64,000 nucleotides of DNA from Diorhabda sublineata (taxonomy: Eukaryota; Arthropoda; Insecta; Coleoptera; Chrysomelidae): positions 10,058,709-10,122,708 of the forward strand of contig NC_079476.1 in NCBI RefSeq assembly GCF_026230105.1. Reading direction: 5' to 3'. Each line of letters begins with the position of its first letter. Positions within the stretch are counted from its first letter, which is position 1. Below are positions 56,523-64,000 of the stretch, one piece after another. The notes below the pieces were generated by a model, which saw nothing but the letters and a program-made list of their open reading frames with translations, searched no databases and was not told the DNA's origin. Both the position numbers and the translations under genes were made by a program.

Positions 56523-58854
56523 AAATTAATAGTAGAAAAAAACAACGCCATCGTGTTCTAGGGGTTGAATAAAAATTATGTGCATAAAATTCAACATTTT
56601 TTGTCTACGCATTATTTTTTTCAATAATAAAAACACCAAAAAATCGGTACAAATTATGTTTTTTGCGTTTTACACTGAACCTATGCAAGACTTGTCTTTG
56701 TTACTATGGGTAATATTGTAAAGAATTGACAAAACTTAAGTTTTTATATATTAAATTTCGATAATATGTTGCTTAGATAATTTAACCAAAAGGAGAAAAT
56801 TTTTAAATTGTTCATAATTTGTTTAATTTTAAATATAAACTGAAAACCGAGATCTCCATATACCTAATCAATGCTCTAAAGATGGGCCCTGTGGCCCCAA
56901 TAGTTTTTGCAAAATGGCAATTAAATCATAGGAGACCCTTTTTTTCAAAGGGCCATTCTTGCTTACTGGATGGTCCTATCATCATTTGGAAAGTCGCGTT
57001 GGAAAGAAGAAGAGTTGAACTAAAAATCCCTCATCTCATTTTTAAAAATTTTTTTTGACCTCAAAAAAGTGTTCAAACAAGGAAAAAAAATTTATAAACA
57101 ATTCTTTGTTTTTTAAACATTTTATAAAAATATCGTAATACCAGTGTCATATTCGGAAAGCTGGCAGTTTAATTTGGGGCGAAGTTAGAGGTTATTTTTT
57201 CAATATTAAGGAATGTTTTTTGTGTCATTTTGTAAGGGAAGCTTGAAATTTTTATCAATAAAAGTTTCAATAATCTATTATTGAAAATGTGCATTTGGTA
57301 GCAGTATAAGTGACACTGTTTTTCTCCGCCGCACCGCGAAGCCTCGACAGCGGAGGAGTGGGGATAAAGAAGAGAAGCAAAGACGGCGCGCTCAAAAATG
57401 CTCCGACAGATTCAAATTGGGGACGGAAAACAAATAAGGGGCTCATACTTCCCATAACCACAGAAGATCCTCCCATACCGGAATTTTTCTTAAAGCAGAT
57501 TTCATGCGCTTGCAAAGCAGGGTGCAAAACTGCTGCTTGCACATGCAAAAAGCACAGTTTATGTTGCAGCTTAATATGCGCTAATTGCGAAACAGAGTGC
57601 TGCAAAAATTACGGTGCTAGCTTTATTAGTATAGATGATCAAGTAGACGTTAACGATGACGAGAATATTTTTAGAGACGATGTCCCCAATATAAATGAGA
57701 CTGAATTAAATCATAATAATATAGACGATGATGATGAAGTTGTAAGACCCAAGCGACTTTGTTTAATGTAAGGATTCATTTGAAAAATGATGTATTGCAT
57801 AGAAACAATAAAAAAATTATGACAACTTCAAAAATTTTATTTATTTAATAATCGAAATTAATTATTTATTTATGTTATACGTAGTATCAAGATTCAAGCT
57901 GAAAAATTATTGTTTCACAGTATTAGGGTACAAATAAAAATATTTTTATGAACAACACACAAAAAAGGAGTATTTTTAAATTTTTTGTATGAAACCTATA
58001 AATGCGTTCAAGTAAAGCAGTAAATACGAAATATTTCCCCATCAAATAAAGTATTTTCACCTAGAATGCAAAGTATTTTATGCCAGTATGAACAACTGTT
58101 TATTTAGTTAATAAATGAGTCTGCACAATTGCACAATTCATAGAGAGGAAAATTCTGGGAAAATTAATAAATTTAGCAAAAATCTAATGTGACAGCTAAT
58201 TTTAGCTGATCGAGTTATCCCAGTTAAAAAAAAGATCAAAATCCGCAATGATTTAAAAAAAATGTCTTGCCCCAAATTAAACTGCTAGCTTTCCGTATAT
58301 GACATTGGTATTACGATATTTTTATATAATGTTTAAAAAACAATAAATTGTTTATAAATTTCTTTTTACCCCTTTTTTGAACAATTTTTTGGGGTCAAAA
58401 AAAAATTCAAAAAACCGAGATAAGGGATTTTTATTTCTACTCTTCTTCTTCCCAACGCTACTTTCCAAATGATGATAGGACCATCCAGTGAGAAGGAATG
58501 GCCTCCTAAGGTTTATATACCATTTTGCAAAAACTATTGGGGCCACAGGGCCCATATTTAGGACATTGATTAAGTATATCGAGATCTCGGTTTTTAGTGA
58601 ATACGAAACCTTTATATTCAAAACTAAACAAGCTTAAGATTTTTCAATTCTCTACAATATTGCCCATAGTATCAAAAACAAGTCTTGCATAGGTTCAGCG
58701 TAAAACGCAAAAAAAAACAAAATATGTACCGATTTTTTGGTGTTTTTATTGTTTAAAAAAATAACGCATAGTCAAAAAATGTTGAATTTTATGCACATAA
58801 CTTTTTTTTAATCTCTAGAACACGATGACGTTGTTTTATTTCTACTATTAATTT
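56523..58854. mobile_element. Element with ~600-bp inverted repeats and Cys-rich ORF
   Basis: 56523-57180 and 58269-58854 are inverted copies. The outer edges AAATTAATAGTAG / CTACTATTAATTT and inner edges CAGTTTAATTTGGGGC / GCCCCAAATTAAACTG match. Long exact blocks run between them (e.g. AAAACACCAAAAAATCGGTAC; ACTGAACCTATGCAAGACTTG with small changes). Both arms even keep the same decayed frame (EISIYLIN, MGPVAPIVFAKW). The 1.1-kb centre holds the Cys-rich frame. This architecture fits a non-autonomous derivative of a long-TIR DNA transposon. No target-site duplication could be established; the right edge abuts the LINE. Confidence 0.7.
57310..57771 (+). CDS. Cys-rich CXC-like open frame (about 153 codons)
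   Basis: The frame is open from just after TAA (57307-57309) to TAA at 57769. It has no ATG before the domain, so it is probably a last exon or 5'-decayed. The Cys-rich core ISCACKAGCKTAACTCKKHS and LCCSLICANCETECCKN (about residues 64-102) resembles tesmin/TSO1-type CXC zinc-binding motifs. It is preceded by the family segment NWGRKTNKGLILPITTEDPP and followed by an acidic, Asp/Asn-rich tail with PKRLCLM at the end. Unlike most coding remnants here it has no internal stop. Its base composition at 57310-57420 is distinctly GC-richer. It sits in the loop between 600-bp inverted repeats. The function is unknown; CXC modules bind DNA in other proteins. Confidence 0.6.
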   Translation: MTLFFSAAPRSLDSGGVGIKKRSKDGALKNAPTDSNWGRKTNKGLILPITTEDPPIPEFFLKQISCACKAGCKTAACTCKKHSLCCSLICANCETECCKNYGASFISIDDQVDVNDDENIFRDDVPNINETELNHNNIDDDDEVVRPKRLCLM

Positions 58855-58859
58855 GGCAC

Positions 58860-61400
58860 GTAATTTCGTAAATGCCCTGGCCTAATATTCGTGCGGAATT
58901 TTAGGTCTAGTTACTATTTATATGTTTTGGACGATTACTGCATATTCGCGACCACTGATCTTTGCCACTCAGATTGCCACTGAAGATTAATTTTCATTTT
59001 GATATATGCTTTCACGTTTCACTATTCATTAGATGTACATCACTGCAAACCGTAGCGTCTTTTGCGTGTTTGTCAGCATCTTCATTTTCTTGTAATCTTT
59101 GATGAGAGGGCACCCACAAAAATTTGATAGCATATATTTCTGCTGAATATACACATAGTTTACGTGAGGTAATTTATATTTCAAGGGAGGTTTATAAGAG
59201 GGTTTATATATATAAAAACCCATTGGGGGTTTTTGGATGCATAATTGTTTATTTTATGGAGGCTGGCGTTTCTGTCTTATTGAAGATAATCAGACTTGTC
59301 GTGCTCGTGTCAATGCTCGGAGTTTTAATCAGCCATGGGGAAGGTATATCAGTATTTAATTATAGAATGGGAGGAAACTGCAAATCTAGTTGTCTGATAT
59401 ATTAAGAAACTCTCTGATAAAAGGGATAGGCGACCCTTTTCCTGAATTCGAATGTGCTTTGATATATATTTGCAACTGTGCTAATATAGTTTGGTTACTC
59501 ATTACAGTACTGGCATATGACAATGTTATGTATTGTTTTCTTTTATCTAGTAACGACTCTCCTAGTTCTATTTGGAAACTTTCGATGGGGGATGTTCTGT
59601 AAGCTCCAGTAATTATGCGTAATGCTTGATTGGCTATGGTATCTAAATATTTTAGTATAGGTTTTTTAGCGTGAGGCATAAGCGATGGACCCATACTTGA
59701 ACCTAGATCTTATGACATGCCTGTAGATTGAGGGTAAAGTCTCTTGATGAGATCCCCATTCTCTTTTAACAGGTTGTTACATAACCGAGAAGAATACCAT
59801 TTAGTTTGCGTAGTGGTTTTTGGTCTACCTCTCTTTTACAGAACATTTGGTTTTCGTTGCAGAGAAGCAAAAACCGGAGTCTCTGATCTATTTTCCAAGT
59901 ATATTTATGTCTGGTTGTAAAATTGATTTCATTGTTACCAGATTCTTACTTTTTATATACATAACCAGATCACCTACATATATTTTGACTTTAATTGATT
60001 TCTGTAAATTAGTGGTGATATTGTTGATAGCTATCAGGAATTCAGTTGGACTGATTACTGTACCCTGCGGTGTTCCATGTTGTTGTGTTTTGTTGTTAGA
60101 TATAGAGCCATTCATCCTTACTTGAAAACATTAACAAGTCTGTGATTAATTATTTTTTCTGGTAATTTTTTGGAAATGTATGTTTTGTCCATATTTGATT
60201 AAATATCTCAAGCAGTGTAGCGTTAACTATTTTTGGGAGTATTGTAGAAAGCTTCTAAATATATTGTCTGGCTCTGGGCTAGAATCGTCAAAGGAAATAA
60301 AGGCTTCAAACTAAGTCTTTAGAAGAGGTCTGTTGATGTCCGTCTCTATATTGTTAATGTTATGAAGACTCTTTTTATTATTTTCCAGAAAACTCTCTGT
60401 GAAAGCAGCATCGCTAGATTGTTTTTCATAATTGCTGGCAAGTAAATCAGCTATTTGTTTAGGGTTACTAATAATTTGTCCGTCATTTTCTAAGGACGTA
60501 ATTTTCTTATCTGATTTGTAACTGGATACTTGCCTAATTTTTTTCCAAATAGTACTATTATTGGTTGAGCTGTTTATGTTTTGTACGAATGCCTTCCATA
60601 AATGCTGCTGTACTTGCTTTTATGATCCGTCGACATTCGTCATTCCACCAAGTTACTGGATTGTGACCTTTTATGGTTTCCTTCATTCCAATACTGTTAT
60701 TTGCGCCTTGTTTGATTAAGTTGGTAAATTTGTCAACCGTTCCATAGATATCATTTGTTATTTTGTATTGAGTAAATAATGTGGCTATCACTATCAAAGA
60801 GGTATAATACTACTTCCCAGTAAGGAGAAAGGAGTAATAGCTATACATTGCTACAGCAGACGATGTTCCATTGTATTCGTTGATTCTCGTATTAGATCCA
60901 TTGTTAAGCAAGGTGAAATTGTAGTCATTAACAATTTACTCAATCTAGTTACCTCTATCATTCTTCTCGTTCGATACTCGTAATAAGTTGTGTCCATTGA
61001 AGTCACCGACAATTATACGAGGTTGAAGTATGAATTGGATTTAATTCTCCAAATCATTTTCTTTTTGAAATAAATATTGGAGGGAATATAAATGTTACAA
61101 ATATTTATTTTAGATGGATTGAAAATAGTAACCGCAACTGCTTCTAGATCTATGTTTATATGAATTTTATTCGATTGAATATTATTTTCGACGTATTTCG
61201 CAACACCTCCCCAACTCCCTTCTCCAGTGGGTCTATTTTTATAGTACACGGTATAGTTTTTCAGGTTATGTATGTTACTGTCTTTGAAATGTGTTTCCTG
61301 TGAACACATAGTGTTTGGTTTGTACTTAGATAAACGTTTTCTCAACATTTCAAAGTGTGAATAATATCCATTCAAATTTCATTGCAGTAGATCCATTTCT
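58860..61400 (-). pseudogene. I-type LINE ORF2 (endonuclease, RT, RNase H)
   Basis: Minus-strand order. MDLLQ, then NLNGYYSHFEM with TGA in place of the Trp codon. SQETHFKDSNIHNLKNYTVY and SWGGVAKYVENNIQ form the APE-type endonuclease (61375-61180). VTWWNDECRRIIKAS is the linker, then SFDDSSPEPDNI (RT), TPQGTVISPTEFLIAINNI, and YVGDLVMYIKSKN (about 59990-59950). In the last, the catalytic YADD motif has become YVGD. LDTIANQALRIITGAYRTSP (59640-59580) is the thumb, and FLWVPSHQRLQENEDADKHA (59110-59050) is RNase H. The order and the RNase H assign it to the I group. Almost full length, but with many frame breaks. Confidence 0.9.
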
Positions 61401-61459
61401 ATTATGATGGTTGTGACGACTCGCTACTAGAGTCAATGGGGCCTTCTGATATGTATCTT

Positions 61460-62660
61460 CTTAATCGTTTTTTATTTTGGTTATGCGAATTTTCAGGGAT
61501 TTGTTCGAGATTTGGGGATACACTTTTTTCAGCATATCAAGAGAAGACTCAAAATCTGCGGTATAATTTCTTATTGTACTGATTAAATCACTTAAACCAT
61601 GAATATTGGTGATCAAATCTGTCAGATGATCATAATTTAATATTAGCTCATCTCTGTGCTTCTGAATAAAATTTTCCGCGAGTTCCAACATTTTCATTGT
61701 TTCGTCCAATTTTTTTGGGTTTTTTCACATTTTGGGCATTTTAAGTTGTTTCTCTTTCAATAAGTTTATCTTGTATCTTGTACAGGGGGATATTCTATTT
61801 CGTTGATTTTTCTTTTGTTAGTTTCTGTGTGACCATTATTTATTACGACATTTTTGTCTGTTTCAGTTTCACTTAAACTGTTGGTAGATTGCAGTTGGAG
61901 TGGAGGAGGAATTATATTAACTTGCACTGGAGGTGTAGAAGGAGTAGTGTTAGCTTGGACTTGGGGGCGGGGCAGAACCAGAGGAGTAACTGCTGCTTTT
62001 ATTAGATTGGGAATTAATTTGACTGAAAGGACAGTTGTATTCAGTGTCACCTGGTTGTTTGCATTTATAGTAACCCTGACCATCTAAATTAAGAAAAATC
62101 CGATAACTGGTTGTTTCAAATTGCATAAGGAGACTGTCTGGTACGATAACGTTGTTTGGTGGGTTAATATATGTTTGATTTCGGAAACTGAGTAGATGGC
62201 TGTAGGTAGGGTCAGTAACAGCCATTCTTAGGAATGTTATATTCGACATTAGTTTCATTTCAATATTTTCTAAAGCTGCTTGGATAACTTCGTTAGGGAT
62301 TAAAGGACAAACACTTGAAATTATAAGTCTATCTGCTGGTGTAATCATTCTACGTGCTTTTATTTGTTAGCCGTTAATAGTTATTTCCCCTCCATGATCT
62401 TTCAATAATTTGTCTACCATCTGTTTCGATAATGAATATATGCAAATTCTGTCGTTGGCAATGCCTGAAGCATATAATATATTTCTTGATGAGATAAGTG
62501 GACCAACTTTATACAAATACTCTTGGCATTTGATTCTATTAATTAACGGAAAAATAATAGCTTGTTCTTTCGTTGGGTAATTTGGTCGTTGATTTTGTAC
62601 TAGAACGCTCGAATATGATATTCCTGTTTGCATTATATTTAATGAATTACTGCTATCCAT
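61460..62660 (-). pseudogene. I-type LINE ORF1 (gag-like)
   Basis: The minus-strand start MDSSNSLNIMQTGISYSSVL (62660) is a plausible real ATG. The body includes EQAIIFPLINRIKCQEYLY, then a stop at 62370, then RRMITPADRLIISSVCPLIP, SNITFLRMAVTDPTY and SYRIFLNLDGQGYY. The zinc knuckle reads KCKQPGDTEYNC (about 62065-62030), with Asp in place of the conserved His. A frameshift near 62080-61950 leads into a Pro-rich linker (VLPRPQVQANTT, VQVNIIPPPLQLQ). After another break comes a helical C-terminus (MLELAENFIQKHRDELILNY ... KVYPQISNKSLKIRI). It binds element RNA. It lies just upstream of the ORF2 of the same copy. Confidence 0.88.
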
Positions 62661-62669
62661 AATAATTTT

Positions 62670-63030
62670 TGATATTAAGTAACTGTTAATACAATTTTCT
62701 GTTTCAACACTAACATTTGTACGTCCGACTCTGTCTACTGAGATAGAGTCAGAAATGAAAAAGTGAATTCCTTTTGATAAGCGATAAGGATGGTACCCGT
62801 TTGTTGATGGAATTTCGTCTTATTGCTTGTAAACACTATAAGAATCAGTGGTAATGTAAATAGTACTCACGTATTATATTTGTTATAATTAGTTTAGGTA
62901 GATTATGACTTTCAATTGAATTTATTCGATTTTATACTCGCAAAATTTGTTATACACTTGGGAGCTGATCGATTTCAGGTATTGTTTTACCTTATAACAT
63001 ATATAGTGAGTATCAATTTTTTCAATAACT
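62670..63030. other. 5' UTR/flank of the I-type LINE
   Basis: Probable 5' untranslated sequence of the LINE near 62700, then AT-rich DNA. No other feature. Confidence 0.35.
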
Positions 63031-63034
63031 TTTA

Positions 63035-63215
63035 AAAAATAGAAATAAATTGACGTTTTAACTTAATATATAGTTTTCTTCAAATATATAGTTTGATAAG
63101 GACTGAAGTTAAGTATAAACCTCAATTTATTTCTTTTAAAAATTATTAAACAAAAATAATTTTGAAACAGAAGAGACCTAAAATCAAGAACATTTAGAAA
63201 CATAAACAATATCAA
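63035..63215. repeat. Penelope terminal segment, third site
   Basis: TAAATTGACGTTTTAACTTAAT (63049) and GGACTGAAGTTAAGTATAAAC (63099) are inverted copies of the Penelope end seen at 41.5-41.6 kb. GAAACAGAAGAGACCTAAAATCAAGAACATTTAGAA (63164-63199) matches the arms of the (TA)n palindrome. No coding part is attached. Confidence 0.65.
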
Positions 63216-63219
63216 AAGG

Positions 63220-63965
63220 TTATAAAGTAAAGTGATTATCTTTCAATCTTATAGTCATGGAGAATTCATTACTTTTGTATCTCTTTTCTTTGAAAAATTT
63301 TATTTTAGTTACAACTTTGTTCATTTTTATCCAAATGATAATGAATGAGATTCATCGAATCTTTTTTTATTTTTACAGTTGTGGCATAAAATTATCATCA
63401 ACTAGCCACATCTTAGTTATTTTTGCAATTACATAACTAAATTAAAGTTAAATTTATTCCTTTTTTGACAGGCTTCAACTTTAGTTCGTACATTTTTTTT
63501 GTAAGTTTTCAAATTTATTTTCAGAAAAACATCCAAAAATGCACTTTTTTACACGAATATTCAATGTTTTCAACTAAACAAAAGAAATTATCGCTTAAAT
63601 AAATATTTTCATAGACAATGTTTTTCATGGAATTACTTGTTTTATCCATTCCTGCACTTATTTTTAGGATTATATATTCAACCCCCTAGAAGGGGTGGCT
63701 TCAACCTCATAGACAATACCAGATGTGAGCACATTTTTAAAGTATTAAAGTAGATTCTTACATTGATTTTGACTTAATATTACACGTTTGATATCAATTG
63801 GTTGCCGGGACCAAAAATCTCTGGAAAAAATCCTGACTGGACTAACAGTTAAACCATATCCTAACGTTTTAGAGACTCTCGGTATTCATAATATATGCGT
63901 GTGTTTTACGTTATATGCGTTATTTTGAAGTTCTTGTTTCACATTTTCCTGACTAACTTCAACAT
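63220..63965. other. AT-rich non-coding stretch
   Basis: No recognised feature up to the splice-acceptor-like signal. Confidence 0.4.
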
Positions 63966-64000
63966 GATGTTCGATTTATTTTCAGGTTACTGCTCACACG
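63966..64000 (+). other. Candidate 3' splice site and start of an exon
   Basis: TTCGATTTATTTTCAG|GTTACTGCTCACACG has a pyrimidine-rich tract and CAG at 63983-63985. In phase 0 the 15 visible exon bases read VTAHT without a stop, compatible with the phase-0 donor at 17918. The exon runs out of the window, so it cannot be tested here. Confidence 0.35.

Overview
This is about 64 kb of AT-rich animal nuclear DNA, most likely from an insect. Three things point there: (TTAGG)n telomere-type repeats, a mix of insect-typical transposons (mariner, piggyBac, Tigger/pogo, Crypton, Penelope, R1, I, Jockey), and an arthropod Kozak/splice-site context at the one plausible host exon. A beetle or similar holometabolous insect is my guess, not something the sequence proves. 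I see no intact multi-exon host gene, no tRNA or rRNA, and no bacterial-type operon. Nearly every recognisable coding stretch is a decayed transposable-element gene carrying frameshifts and stops.

Layout. 1-7 kb: a Jockey-type LINE ORF1 remnant (-) and a broken copy of an arthropod repeat protein with an R1-type LINE 3' end lodged in it (-). 7.9-8.7 kb: a Tc1/mariner-superfamily transposase remnant (+). 9.2-9.9 kb: a 16-bp inverted-repeat pair around a THAP exon. 11.3-12.4 kb: a Crypton-like tyrosine recombinase pseudogene (+). 13.5-15.3 kb: small repeats, including a TIR-bounded element whose core is a TTAGG tract. 16.2-16.5 kb: a LINE C-terminal tail. 17.6-17.9 kb: a candidate host promoter, first coding exon and consensus splice donor. 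19.5-23.2 kb: Tigger, a LINE reverse transcriptase and a Penelope-like element. 26.4-30.5 kb: a TIR-bounded mariner followed by a large inverted-repeat composite. 31-34.3 kb: Jockey ORF2, a second Crypton fragment and another mariner. 37-39.9 kb: a CR1/L2-like LINE and a DDE remnant. 41.2-42.8 kb: Penelope ends around long (TA)n tracts, including a ~155-bp perfect palindrome. 44.1-47.5 kb: two piggyBac remnants and a foldback repeat. 49.6-55.8 kb: a second mariner copy and three LINE remnants. 56.1-58.9 kb: two copies of a cysteine-rich CXC-like domain, one of them inside a 2.3-kb element with ~600-bp inverted repeats. 58.9-62.7 kb: a nearly complete but dead I-type LINE. The window ends on a strong splice acceptor (63.98 kb).

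Reading of the whole: the simplest model is a very long intron (or intergenic block) of a host gene transcribed on +. The tiny first coding exon at 17.89 kb and the acceptor at 63.985 kb are in compatible phase (0/0), and the ~46 kb between them is filled with old transposons. The host link is an inference. The transposon calls rest on family motifs I can read in the translations. The two points I would look at first are the long-inverted-repeat element with the CXC open frame (56.5-58.9 kb) and the Penelope-end palindrome with its hairpin module (41.2-41.5 kb).
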